Shown here: positions 41,958 to 49,755 of the stretch, piece by piece | Layout: every line of letters starts with the position of its first letter | Numbering within the stretch: position 1 is the first letter of the stretch | Assembly: GCF_900113005.1 (NCBI RefSeq) | Contig: NZ_FONW01000008.1 | Location: 1 to 64,000, forward strand | DNA length: 64,000 bases | Origin: Sunxiuqinia elliptica | GTDB lineage: Bacteria > Bacteroidota > Bacteroidia > Bacteroidales > Prolixibacteraceae | Reading direction: 5' to 3' | Made by a program: the position numbers and the translations under genes | The notes under the pieces: generated by a model | What the model saw: the letters and a program-made list of their open reading frames with translations, nothing else | The model's database searches: none | Told to the model about the DNA's origin: nothing

Positions 41958-41965
41958 TAGCTTTG
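41958..41965 (+). promoter_or_regulatory. -7 element for the corA leader transcript
   Basis: TAGCTTTG followed by C is a perfect TAnnTTTG match. No strong TTTG is seen 19-20 bases upstream (only a T-rich CTTCTTTT region). Transcription would begin near 41972, about 20 bases before the small leader frame. Confidence 0.55.
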
Positions 41966-41992
41966 CAGCGCAAAATAAAAATAGACGATTTC

Positions 41993-42043
41993 ATGGACGA
42001 AGGCCCTGGTCATCATAAATATGAATTATTAACCTCGCTGTAA
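41993..42043 (+). CDS. putative 16-aa leader peptide of corA
   Basis: A small frame ATG to TAA encodes MDEGPGHHKYELLTSL. It starts about 20 bases after the predicted transcription start, behind an A-rich region as usual for Bacteroidota genes, and stops 44 bases before corA. The first six codons contain two acidic residues and a proline. In enterobacterial MgtL, acidic/proline runs are known to make ribosomes fall off at low Mg2+. Here the stop codon touches the 5' arm of one of two competing hairpins that control the corA ribosome binding site. Translation and function are inference. Confidence 0.6.
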   Translation: MDEGPGHHKYELLTSL

Positions 42044-42083
42044 GGGGGCCTAATGCCTCCTACAGACAAATCAAAAGGAGGCA
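42043..42083 (+). promoter_or_regulatory. two competing hairpins controlling the corA ribosome binding site
   Basis: Hairpin 1 pairs 42043-42049 (AGGGGGC) with 42055-42061 (GCCTCCT), 5-nt loop, one G-U pair. Hairpin 2 pairs 42054-42061 (TGCCTCCT) with 42076-42083 (AGGAGGCA), 14-nt loop, eight perfect pairs. They share 42055-42061 and so exclude each other. Hairpin 2 buries AAAGGAGG (42074-42081), the corA Shine-Dalgarno site six bases before the ATG. A ribosome standing at the leader stop (42041-42043) would cover the 5' arm of hairpin 1 and favour hairpin 2. The pairing is visible; the switching is inferred. Confidence 0.65.
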
Positions 42084-42087
42084 CATC

Positions 42088-43020
42088 ATGCTTAAGATTT
42101 TTAAGAGCTTTGGGGGGTATAGTGAGATACCACAAGCTGAGAAAGGATGCTGGATTAATGTTGTTCAGCCAACCCAAGCTGAGCTAAACCAACTTCAAGA
42201 GGAATTTCAGGTTCCTGCTGATATTGTGCAGGATATTATGGACGTTGACGAACGTCCCCGGTATGAAGTGGATGAAGATTGGTCACTAATCATTTTACGT
42301 ATTCCAGTAGAAAGTCCGAACAACGGTGTACCCTATTACACCCTACCTCTTGGCATTTTCCGATCGAATGAAATAACCATCACGCTTTGTTCAACGGTCA
42401 ATCAAGTGCTTCCTTTAGAGAAGCCGGCTCTGTACCGAGGACAAACCTTATTGGTTCATGATGAGCTCAATTTTATCATCAGGCTCTTTTTACGCTCAGG
42501 AAGTTCCTACTTACAGTACCTGAAACAGATTAATCATCAAACAACTCAAATAGAAACCGAGCTTGAAAAATCTGTTCGAAATAAGGAGCTCAACAAGCTA
42601 CTAAAAATGGAGAAGTGCTTGGTCTTCTTCATCACTTCGTTGAAAGCGAACGAAATTGTATTGGCCAAGCTTCGGAATGCGCTCAAGAAAAATATGACGG
42701 AGCTGAATGAAGATCTGTTGGAAGATGCCATTATTGAAAATAAACAGGCTTTAGAGATGTCACAGATTTATTCGGACATCCAAAGTGGCATGATGGATGC
42801 TTTTGCCTCAGTTATTTCAAATAATTTGAACGTGCGCATGAAGCAGCTCGCATCTATTTCCATCATCCTGATGATCCCAACCTTAGTGGCTAGTCTTTAC
42901 GGAATGAATGTCCCCAACCATCTGGAAAGCAACACTTGGGCATTCCCTGTAATCATTATCTTTTCCGTTGCCTTAGCAACCCTCGGAATCATTATTTTCA
43001 GAAAAAAAGAATTGTTTTAG
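42088..43020 (+). CDS. corA: CorA family magnesium transporter
   Basis: A 310-aa divalent-cation channel/transporter. A long cytosolic domain (1-245) forms the funnel, then two membrane helices (about 250-272 and 282-303) are joined by the selectivity motif YGMNVPNH at about 270-277. Family members make homopentamers that import Mg2+ (sometimes Co2+ or Ni2+). The start codon has an unusually strong Shine-Dalgarno sequence for this phylum, located inside an RNA hairpin, which suggests translational control by the upstream leader. Confidence 0.92.
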   Translation: MLKIFKSFGGYSEIPQAEKGCWINVVQPTQAELNQLQEEFQVPADIVQDIMDVDERPRYEVDEDWSLIILRIPVESPNNGVPYYTLPLGIFRSNEITITLCSTVNQVLPLEKPALYRGQTLLVHDELNFIIRLFLRSGSSYLQYLKQINHQTTQIETELEKSVRNKELNKLLKMEKCLVFFITSLKANEIVLAKLRNALKKNMTELNEDLLEDAIIENKQALEMSQIYSDIQSGMMDAFASVISNNLNVRMKQLASISIILMIPTLVASLYGMNVPNHLESNTWAFPVIIIFSVALATLGIIIFRKKELF

Positions 43021-43042
43021 AGTTTTGGATATATAAGGATTG

Positions 43043-43079
43043 AAAACACCCGGCTACTCATCTGTAGTACCGGGTGTTT
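43043..43079. terminator. bidirectional terminator after corA
   Basis: Stem AAACACCCGG (43044-43053) / CCGGGTGTTT (43070-43079), with an inner CTAC/GTAG extension, between corA and the convergent trans-sulfuration gene. Confidence 0.75.
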
Positions 43080-43102
43080 CATTATTGTAGAATGCTCAAT
43101 TT

Positions 43103-44335
43103 CTAGCCCTTAAACGCCTGATCAATATCTTCCATCAAATCTTCCGCTCCTTCAATTCCAACCGATAACCGCATCATGGTTGGACGAATCTTCATGCTCA
43201 AGCGCTCTTCTTCCGGAAAATCGACATAAATGGTTGACCAAGGGTGAATAATCAGCGATTTGTTATCATTCAAATTGGTTGCCCGACGAATCAATTGTAA
43301 GCGATTCATAAACTCAAAACAAGCTTTTTCTGACTCCAAATCAAAAGTCAAAATAGTACCAGGCTTACCTGCAAACTGTTTTTTAGCCAGTTCATAATCG
43401 CTGGCATCAGGCATGCCCGGATAAGTTACCTGCTTTACCTTTTCATGCTTTGCCAAAAAATTGCCTAACTGCATGCAGTTGCTATATGAACGTTCGAAGC
43501 GCAGCTCCAACAAATCAAGCCCAATACTCTGAATATGGGCCGTATGAGCAGTCATCGCACTTCCCATGTTCCGGTAATAGTTTTTGCGTAAGCGGGCGAT
43601 AAATGTATCCTTCCCAAATTTTGCAGTCAGCGGACTCAAGTTCGGATTCAAATTCCAATCGTACGTTCCATGATCCAGAATAACGCCACCAAACGAAGTT
43701 GCTCCTCCAGAGATGTGCTTGGTCGTTGACATCACCTCGATATCAATTCCAAGCTCTTTCCCCTGGCAAACGATGGGTGGAGTCACCGTGCTGTCGGCAA
43801 TCAATAACACCTTGTGTTTTTTCGCAATGCTTGCCAACTTTTCAACATTGGCAATTTCCAGCTGCGGATTGGTTACTGTTTCAAAGTAAATCGCCCGGGT
43901 ATTCTCATCAATAAGCTGCTCCACAGCCTCCGCATCGGTGGTATCCACAAAGCGCGTTTCCAAACCATAATTTCGCAAGCTTTCATCTAACAAAGCGTGC
44001 GAATGCGCAAATAAATGCTTTCCCGAAATAATATTGTCCCCGCTTTTCCCAATCGCCAAAAAACTGGCCGATATAGCTGCCATACCCGAAGGAACCGCCA
44101 ACACCTGATGAGCTCCGGTTAGCGCTTTCATTTTCATTTCAAAATACTCGACAGTTGGGTTGCTGGTTCTGGAGTACACGTGCGCTGGTAGCTCACCCCT
44201 AAAATTCGCGGCAATGTCTTCTGATGAACCAAAATCGTAGGCAACAGTCTCGTAGATAGGCATGTCGAGTGCATTGTAAGCATCATCTTTAGGAAATGGC
44301 ACATGCAATGATCGGGTTGTAAAATTCTTTTTCAT
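43103..44335 (-). CDS. trans-sulfuration family PLP enzyme
   Basis: A 410-aa Cys/Met-metabolism PLP enzyme (cystathionine gamma-synthase, O-acetylhomoserine sulfhydrylase or methionine gamma-lyase type). SRTSNPTVEYFEMKMKALTGA and AVPSGMAAISAS bind cofactor and substrate, and the Schiff-base Lys (about 205) is in MSTTKHISGGATSFGG. The C-terminal MRLSVGIEGAEDLMEDIDQA is typical. I chose the ATG at 44335 (MKKNFTTRSLHVPF). Sequence alone cannot separate the activities; no met or cys genes are adjacent. Confidence 0.88.
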   Translation of the reverse strand: MKKNFTTRSLHVPFPKDDAYNALDMPIYETVAYDFGSSEDIAANFRGELPAHVYSRTSNPTVEYFEMKMKALTGAHQVLAVPSGMAAISASFLAIGKSGDNIISGKHLFAHSHALLDESLRNYGLETRFVDTTDAEAVEQLIDENTRAIYFETVTNPQLEIANVEKLASIAKKHKVLLIADSTVTPPIVCQGKELGIDIEVMSTTKHISGGATSFGGVILDHGTYDWNLNPNLSPLTAKFGKDTFIARLRKNYYRNMGSAMTAHTAHIQSIGLDLLELRFERSYSNCMQLGNFLAKHEKVKQVTYPGMPDASDYELAKKQFAGKPGTILTFDLESEKACFEFMNRLQLIRRATNLNDNKSLIIHPWSTIYVDFPEEERLSMKIRPTMMRLSVGIEGAEDLMEDIDQAFKG

Positions 44336-44476
44336 GCGGGTTAGTTTGAAAATATTCATCAAAGATAACAGCTCTTATTTAAAACGGTTCTAAAATGCCT
44401 GCTTTCTCCCTAACTTTTAGAATGATTTAATCTTTTTGCTTTTCTCCTCTCAAGTAGCAAAATTGCTCATTCTTAT

Positions 44477-44484
44477 TATCTTTG
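44477..44484 (+). promoter_or_regulatory. -7 element for the DUF4159 gene group
   Basis: TATCTTTG, a perfect TAnnTTTG match, 18 bases before the ATG at 44503. No clear -33 element. It supports starting the gene at 44503 and not at 44482, which lies within the promoter. Confidence 0.45.
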
Positions 44485-44502
44485 TTCGTTCAATTTTACG
44501 CC

Positions 44503-45159
44503 ATGAAAAGACTGTTTTTAACCTTTCTTTTGCTTCTCCCGGCAAGTTTTCTATTCAGCCAAAATCCAAATCTGAAATTGGCACTTATCAAATACAAAGG
44601 AGGTGGTGACTGGTATGCAGATCCTACGGCTTTACCCAATCTTATCCGTTTTTGCAACCAGGAATTGAAAACCAATATTGATCCGCAGCCAGCAACGGTT
44701 GAACCGGGTAGCATCGAGCTTTTCAACTACCCTTTTGTGCACATTACCGGGCATGGCAACATCATTTTTTCAGAAGTAGAAAGTGAGAACCTTCGACTTT
44801 ACCTTGAAGCAGGAGGGTTTCTGTATATCGATGACAACTACGGTCTCGACCAATACATCCGTCGGGAAATGAAAAAAGTATTTCCGGAGCAGGAATTTGT
44901 TGAGCTTCCGCCAGATCACCCGATTTATCGGCAGAAGTTCGAATTCGTGAGAGGCCTTCCTAAAATCCATGAGCACGACAACAAGCGTCCCCAGGGATTT
45001 GGCCTTTTTGTTGGAGATCGCCTCGTTTGTTTTTACACCTACGAAGCAGATATCAGCGATGGCTGGGAAGATCCTTCGGTACACAACGATCCTCCGGAGG
45101 TCAGACGCAAAGCCCTTGAAATGGGGGCCAACCTCATTCAATACGTTTTTAGCAAATAA
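44503..45159 (+). CDS. DUF4159 domain protein
   Basis: A 218-aa exported protein with a signal peptide of about 19 residues (ends ASFLFSQ). The DUF4159 domain is related to glutamine-amidotransferase-like folds: GGDWYADPTALPNLIRFCNQE, FVHITGHGNIIFSE and GGFLYIDDNYGLDQYIRREM are characteristic. No catalytic triad is obvious and the function is unknown; family genes often lie near MoxR/DUF58/BatA-type genes, but none are here. A flavodoxin-like gene follows after 15 bases. Confidence 0.82.
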   Translation: MKRLFLTFLLLLPASFLFSQNPNLKLALIKYKGGGDWYADPTALPNLIRFCNQELKTNIDPQPATVEPGSIELFNYPFVHITGHGNIIFSEVESENLRLYLEAGGFLYIDDNYGLDQYIRREMKKVFPEQEFVELPPDHPIYRQKFEFVRGLPKIHEHDNKRPQGFGLFVGDRLVCFYTYEADISDGWEDPSVHNDPPEVRRKALEMGANLIQYVFSK

Positions 45160-45174
45160 CCAAAAATCGACATT

Positions 45175-45750
45175 GTGAAAGTATTAGCAATAAATGGAAG
45201 CCCGCGCAAAAACGGGAATACCAAACTCATTATTGAGCGTGTTTTTCACCCCCTGCAGGAAGCAGGTATCGAAACCGAGTTCTTCCAGTTGGGAGGAAAA
45301 CCGGTTCATGGCTGTACGGCCTGTGGAAAATGCCGGCAGGTCAAAGATGGACGCTGCCACATAAAAAACGACACCATCAATTTAGCAATCGAAAAAATGC
45401 TTGAAGCCGATGCCATCATCCTGGGATCGCCAGTCTATTTTGCCGACGTAAGTGCGGAAATGAAGGCCCTGATTGATGTTGCAGGCTACGTCACCCGTGG
45501 CAACGGACATTTATTAAAACGAAAAATTGGAGCCGGAGTACTTGCTGTGAGAAGAGGCGGCCAATTGCATGCCTTTGAAACACTCAACAACTTCTTCCTG
45601 ATTAGCCAAATGATTGTTCCTGGCTCCAGCTACTGGAACTTTGCTGTTGGAGGCCCCGAAGGGGCAGTTTTGCTTGACGAAGAAGGCATGCAAATCATGC
45701 AAACATTGGGTGAAAACATGGCTTGGTTGTTAAAAAAAATCAACGCCTAA
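45175..45750 (+). CDS. flavodoxin-like NAD(P)H-dependent FMN reductase
   Basis: A 191-aa flavoprotein of the NADPH-dependent FMN reductase/iron-sulfur flavoprotein type. NGSPRKNGNTKLII (6-19) binds the FMN phosphate, and GCTACGKCRQVKDGRCHI is the Cys-rich segment typical of this group, possibly for an Fe-S cluster. ILGSPVYFADVSAEMKALID is also typical. The start codon is GTG. It is probably translated together with DUF4159 and the pterin dehydratase. The physiological substrate is unknown. Confidence 0.85.
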   Translation: MKVLAINGSPRKNGNTKLIIERVFHPLQEAGIETEFFQLGGKPVHGCTACGKCRQVKDGRCHIKNDTINLAIEKMLEADAIILGSPVYFADVSAEMKALIDVAGYVTRGNGHLLKRKIGAGVLAVRRGGQLHAFETLNNFFLISQMIVPGSSYWNFAVGGPEGAVLLDEEGMQIMQTLGENMAWLLKKINA

Positions 45751-45804
45751 CAGGAATTGAACCATGTTTCAATCCACTTGTTTTCAAGTAGTAAAACAAG
45801 TGTT

Positions 45805-46038
45805 ATGTATTGGAATAAGGAAGAAGAAAAAATAAGCAAAGAGTTTACGTTCAAAAATTTTAAGGAAGCACTGAACTTTGTCAATCAGGTTGGTGAACTA
45901 GCAGAGGCAATGAATCACCATCCAGATATTCTGTTGCATGACTATAAAAAGGTTACCATCAGCTTAACCAGTCATGATAAAGGACATGTTACAGACCGGG
46001 ATCATCAGTTGGCTTCAAAGATTGACGCATTAGTTTAG
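45805..46038 (+). CDS. pterin-4a-carbinolamine dehydratase
   Basis: A 77-aa protein of the PCD/DCoH family, which dehydrates 4a-hydroxy-tetrahydropterins. The active-site motif is AEAMNHHPDI, and LTSHDKGHVTDRDHQLASKID follows, as in the family. I start it at the ATG at 45805 (MYWNKEEEKIS); a TTG at 45757 would add 16 residues without similarity to the family. No aromatic amino acid hydroxylase is in the window. Confidence 0.88.
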   Translation: MYWNKEEEKISKEFTFKNFKEALNFVNQVGELAEAMNHHPDILLHDYKKVTISLTSHDKGHVTDRDHQLASKIDALV

Positions 46039-46134
46039 GAACATTTTGCCCCATCGTTTCGAATTGCAGCTAAAGCATGGAGCAAAAGATTCCTGGCAAC
46101 GATCCGGCCTAACGGACACAAATTTCGACAATAG

Positions 46135-46713
46135 ATGAAATTACGGGTAAAGTTTAAGTTCCTTATTGAAAATATGCTGAAAGGGCTGCTTTGGATGGCA
46201 ATTCTGGCAGCGCTGTACCTTCTTGCCAAAGAATATGTTATTGATGAAAACCAGGAAGTATGGCTAGAGCGCTTTTACAGCCAGCCTTTGATCATTTATG
46301 GAATCTACATCGGGTCCGAAGTGTTCTTCGGCTTATTTCCGCCCGAGTTTTTTATGCTCTGGGCTTATTATAAAGGCGATGTTTGGCATTATGTAGGTAA
46401 CCTGTTCTTTTTCGCAGGCGTATCGTATGCTGCCGGCTACCTAGCATTCTTAATTGGGCGCTACTTGCGCAGGGTGGTCCTGTTCCGCTATTTAGGTCGG
46501 AAGTTTTTCAGCAAATACTGGCCTCTATTTCGCAAGTATGGCTCTTTTCTGATCATCGCTGCGGCCTTAACTCCCTTGCCTTGGTCAGCCATCAGCATGT
46601 TGGTCGGAACCACAGAATACCCCATGAAACGTTACCTCTATTTTGGCTTGTTTCGTTTGTTACGGTTTGCAGTTTACGGCTACATCATTTACCAAACGCA
46701 TCAAATTGCCTAA
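46135..46713 (+). CDS. VTT-domain (DedA-like) membrane protein
   Basis: A 192-aa inner-membrane protein with about five hydrophobic segments and a VTT/SNARE-associated domain: GLFPPEFFMLWAYY, SYAAGYLAFLIGRYL and ALTPLPWSAISMLVGT fit the DedA/TMEM41 superfamily, thought to move phospholipids across membranes. It is shorter than classical DedA and close to the YqaA-type. It precedes the DUF6787 gene by 140 bases on the same strand. Confidence 0.78.
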   Translation: MKLRVKFKFLIENMLKGLLWMAILAALYLLAKEYVIDENQEVWLERFYSQPLIIYGIYIGSEVFFGLFPPEFFMLWAYYKGDVWHYVGNLFFFAGVSYAAGYLAFLIGRYLRRVVLFRYLGRKFFSKYWPLFRKYGSFLIIAAALTPLPWSAISMLVGTTEYPMKRYLYFGLFRLLRFAVYGYIIYQTHQIA

Positions 46714-46853
46714 GAATAAAGATACAAGTAAGCATGGCAGGTTCAATGGTTTAAACCTTCCTGCTCCTCAATAGCAACACATTTTACACAAAGCGCATTC
46801 AACCATTCTTTCGACAGCTTGTTAAGGTAGATATTATTCAAAATAATGGAACT

Positions 46854-47153
46854 ATGTTTAAACAGTTGAAGGAAAAATGGGAGGTTGAGTCCAACCTGCA
46901 ATTAATCCTCATCTTTATTGTTTTCTCAATTTCTGGCTCGGGAGCATTATTGGTTCGCAAGCTTGTTTTTCATTTGGTTGATTACACGCCAGACTGGCCT
47001 TTTTGGCTTACGGCTATTGTGTATATCCTGACCATTGTACCGGCCTACCAGATCATGTTAATGATTTTTGGGACCCTGTTCGGACAGTTTACCTTTTTCT
47101 GGAAATTTGAGAAAAAACTACTGCGGCGATTCGGAATAAAACTAGATGATTAA
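46854..47153 (+). CDS. DUF6787 small membrane protein
   Basis: A 99-aa protein with two to three membrane segments (about 16-38, 52-84) and a basic C-terminal tail (FEKKLLRRFGI). It matches a short Bacteroidota family I recognise as DUF6787, often misnamed as diacylglyceryl transferase. The function is unknown. Its end overlaps the msrA start by 8 bases, so the two are co-translated. Confidence 0.75.
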   Translation: MFKQLKEKWEVESNLQLILIFIVFSISGSGALLVRKLVFHLVDYTPDWPFWLTAIVYILTIVPAYQIMLMIFGTLFGQFTFFWKFEKKLLRRFGIKLDD

Positions 47154-47754
47154 ACAAACGATGCATTGGCTTGTTTTCTTTATGCTGATAAGCCTTTCTT
47201 CAGGATCCACTCAAAAAGGCAAAACAATGGAATTAGCAACATTTGGAAACGGTTGTTTTTGGTGTACCGAAGCTGTTTTTAAAGAGCTGAATGGCGTAAT
47301 TGAAGTGACTTCAGGCTTTTCGGGAGGCGAAATTATAAATCCCTCGTACCGGGAAGTGACTACTGGTAGAACCGGACATGCTGAGGTCATCGAAATTGAA
47401 TTTGATCCGGCGATTATTAGCTTTCAAGAACTGCTTGAAGTGTTTTGGAGTACCCATGATCCAACAACCTTAAACCGGCAAGGAGCCGATGTTGGGACTC
47501 AATACCGCTCTGCAGTTTTCTACCACAACGAGCATCAGAGACAGTTGGCCGAAGAATTCAAACAGCAGCTCAATGAGCAAAATGTGTTCGGCAAACCCGT
47601 TGTTACAGAAATAAGTCCTTGGAAAAACTTTTTTAAAGCTGAGGACTACCACCAAGATTACTATGAAAACAATCCGAATCAAGGTTATTGCCAATTCGTT
47701 ATTGTGCCTAAGCTCGACAAATTCCGGAAAATATTCAAAGCGAAACTGAAATAA
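47146..47754 (+). CDS. msrA: peptide-methionine (S)-S-oxide reductase
   Basis: A 202-aa repair enzyme reducing methionine S-sulfoxide. The catalytic Cys37 is in FGNGCFWCTEA, with GFSGGEIINPSYREVTTGRTGHAE and YRSAVFYHN as further signatures. Residues 1-22 form a signal-peptide-like hydrophobic segment, which would place the enzyme in the periplasm or outside. An internal ATG at 47227 (MELATFGNG) would give the cytosolic form of normal length (175 aa). The ATG at 47146 overlaps the previous gene and is preferred. Confidence 0.92.
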   Translation: MIKQTMHWLVFFMLISLSSGSTQKGKTMELATFGNGCFWCTEAVFKELNGVIEVTSGFSGGEIINPSYREVTTGRTGHAEVIEIEFDPAIISFQELLEVFWSTHDPTTLNRQGADVGTQYRSAVFYHNEHQRQLAEEFKQQLNEQNVFGKPVVTEISPWKNFFKAEDYHQDYYENNPNQGYCQFVIVPKLDKFRKIFKAKLK

Positions 47755-47870
47755 GAATTCATCGTGCTCAAAAGTTTTTATTGGGGGGGAGCAAAAGGCA
47801 CCAAACTTCCCTAAAAATTCACTAGTTTTATTCAACTTAATTTTATTGAATACGAACAAAACGAAAAGCC

Positions 47871-48467
47871 ATGATTTCTACAGAAATTTATGATGAACGA
47901 CCTCAGGAAGAGGGAGTCAAAAAACAATCCGTAAAAAATCAAATTGAAACGAATTTTCTCAAGCAACGCCAGGTTTTCCTGTGGGGCGTGGTTGATGATG
48001 AATCGGCCGAAGATATCGTCAGCAAGCTCCTGTATTTAGAGTCTGTTGATCCCGGAAAACCAATTACGTTCTTTATCAATAGCCCTGGAGGCATGGTCAC
48101 TTCTGGTTTCTCAATCATGGATACCATGAACCTGATTTCCTCTCCTGTTTCTACAGTATGCATGGGCTTAGCGGCTTCCATGGGTTCCATTCTGTTAAGC
48201 GCCGGTGAAAAAGGAAAACGTTTTATCTATCCGCATGGTGAGGTGATGATTCACCAACCCAGCATTGGAGCTTTGCGTGGAAAAGCCAGCGACCTGGAAA
48301 TTCATGCTCGGCAAATCCTAAAGTCAAAAAAACTAGCAGCTGAGCTTTTGGCTGCCAATTGCGGACAAACCGTTGATCAGGTAATGGCTGACTTTGACCG
48401 GGACTACTGGATGGACGCCAATGAATCCATCGAGTATGGCATTGTTGATCAGGTTTATTCTTTTTAA
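47871..48467 (+). CDS. ClpP-family serine protease (paralogue)
   Basis: A 198-aa ClpP-fold protease with an intact catalytic triad: Ser103 in [11 protein letters not shown], His128 in EVMIHQPS, and Asp178 in [20 protein letters not shown] supplies the oxyanion and hydrophobic-cleft region. The N-terminus ([30 protein letters not shown]) is given here only by position 10-39; it differs from the usual axial-loop sequence of housekeeping ClpP. No clpX or tig gene is adjacent, so this is probably a second, accessory ClpP. Confidence 0.88.
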   Translation: MISTEIYDERPQEEGVKKQSVKNQIETNFLKQRQVFLWGVVDDESAEDIVSKLLYLESVDPGKPITFFINSPGGMVTSGFSIMDTMNLISSPVSTVCMGLAASMGSILLSAGEKGKRFIYPHGEVMIHQPSIGALRGKASDLEIHARQILKSKKLAAELLAANCGQTVDQVMADFDRDYWMDANESIEYGIVDQVYSF

Positions 48468-48485
48468 TAAAAAATACATTCAAAA

Positions 48486-48526
48486 GGGAGTTTAAAAGCG
48501 AAAAAGAATGTCGTTTTTGAACTCCC
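48486..48526 (+). terminator. hairpin after the ClpP paralogue
   Basis: GGGAGTT(T)AAAA and TTTT(G)AACTCCC form an imperfect stem with a long loop, 19 bases after the stop codon. No strong T tract follows, so it may act as a 3' stabiliser or weak terminator. Confidence 0.45.
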
Positions 48527-48560
48527 AATAGTCACTTTCCCTTCTTTTAAAGCATAAAAA

Positions 48561-48584
48561 ACCCGGTATTTTTCAATACCGGGT
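48561..48584 (-). terminator. ferredoxin terminator
   Basis: Perfect 10-bp stem ACCCGGTATT / AATACCGGGT with a GAAA loop on the minus strand, followed by TTTTTT. It lies 22 bases after the ferredoxin stop. Confidence 0.8.
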
Positions 48585-48605
48585 AGTAAATTTTATGCTG
48601 TCCGT

Positions 48606-48782
<177 letters not shown>

Positions 48783-48807
48783 TCATTTTTAAGTTAGAGA
48801 TTAGGAG

Positions 48808-48837
48808 CAAAAGTACAAAGTTTGGCAAAAAATCAAA
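48808..48837 (-). promoter_or_regulatory. ferredoxin promoter
   Basis: On the minus strand TTTG (48834-48837), 18 bases, then TACTTTTG (48808-48815), a near-ideal Bacteroidota promoter. Transcription should start near 48800, about 24 bases before the ATG. Confidence 0.65.
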
Positions 48838-48941
48838 GCAATTGATACATAAATTTATTCCAACAAAATCAACACTTAAATTGGAGTTAATATTTCCCTT
48901 AATCAATCTTGACTTTAACGATAAGAACAATGCCTGCCCTT

Positions 48942-49613
48942 TTACTTTGCGGCTTTGGACTGTTTCTTTTTCTCGAGTTGCTGGTAATATTTGCAACAGT
49001 CTGTTAATCCGCATTTAGCACATTTCGGGGTCCGTGCCAAACACGTGTAACGGCCATGCAGAATCAGCCAGTGATGCGCCAAAGGAACAATCTCGTCCGG
49101 AAAATACTTCATCAATTCCTTTTCTGTTTCCAAAGGAGTTTTTGAGTTGTTCGTCAGCCCAATTCGGTTAGCCACGCGAAATACGTGCGTATCCACCGCA
49201 AAAGCCGGCTTTTCATAAACTACCGAAGCAATCACATTGGCTGTCTTACGCCCCACCCCAGGGAGCTTCTGCAGTTCAACAATATCATCCGGTACAACGC
49301 CTTTAAAATCGTTAACCAGCATACGGGCCATTCCCACCAAATGCTTGGCTTTGTTGTTCGGATAAGAACACGAACGAATGTACTCAAACACCTCGGCAGC
49401 CTCTACCTCAGCCATCATTTCGGGCTTTGGGAAGCGTTGAAACAGCTCTGGCGTAATTTGATTCACCCGCTTATCGGTACATTGAGCCGATAAAATGACA
49501 GCCACAAGCAACTCATATGGATTATTGTATTCCAGCTCCGTTTCGGCAACGGGCATGGCTTGCTGAAAATATTCAATGACTCGTTGGTAACGTTCTTTCT
49601 TTAACATGTTCAT
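48942..49613 (-). CDS. nth: endonuclease III
   Basis: A 223-aa DNA glycosylase/AP lyase removing oxidised pyrimidines. The helix-hairpin-helix with the catalytic Lys is in LQKLPGVGRKTANVIASV, the catalytic Asp in FAVDTHVFRVANRIG, and the C-terminal Cys residues of CLARTPKCAKCGLTDCC match the [4Fe-4S] spacing C-x6-C-x2-C-x5-C. A lysine-rich tail follows. Two ATGs (49613, 49607) are almost equivalent. Confidence 0.95.
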   Translation of the reverse strand: MNMLKKERYQRVIEYFQQAMPVAETELEYNNPYELLVAVILSAQCTDKRVNQITPELFQRFPKPEMMAEVEAAEVFEYIRSCSYPNNKAKHLVGMARMLVNDFKGVVPDDIVELQKLPGVGRKTANVIASVVYEKPAFAVDTHVFRVANRIGLTNNSKTPLETEKELMKYFPDEIVPLAHHWLILHGRYTCLARTPKCAKCGLTDCCKYYQQLEKKKQSKAAK

Positions 49614-49732
49614 TTATTATTCAAGGTTGAAAGACAAAAATAAGGTTTTCAAAATAGAACAAGCTTTAAGCCTCGGGGTTTAATTTATCTGGCAAGAAAA
49701 TGCAGAACCTGCCCATTGCCAATTATAATTTC

Positions 49733-49740
49733 TATTTTTG
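49733..49740 (+). promoter_or_regulatory. -7 element for the second ABC-F gene
   Basis: TATTTTTG followed by C, a perfect TAnnTTTG match, 16 bases upstream of the ATG at 49756. It rules out a TTG start at 49738. Confidence 0.45.
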
Positions 49741-49755
49741 CACAAAATTAGTGCT

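Noticed and set aside
41958-42087. M-box or other known metal riboswitch in the corA leader
   Set aside because: The region is short (about 115 bases), half of it is the leader frame, and none of the multi-helix features of the M-box, NiCo or yybP-ykoY RNAs could be matched.
45757-45804. TTG start adding 16 residues to the pterin dehydratase
   Set aside because: The added residues do not match the family, whose N-terminus aligns with the ATG at 45805.
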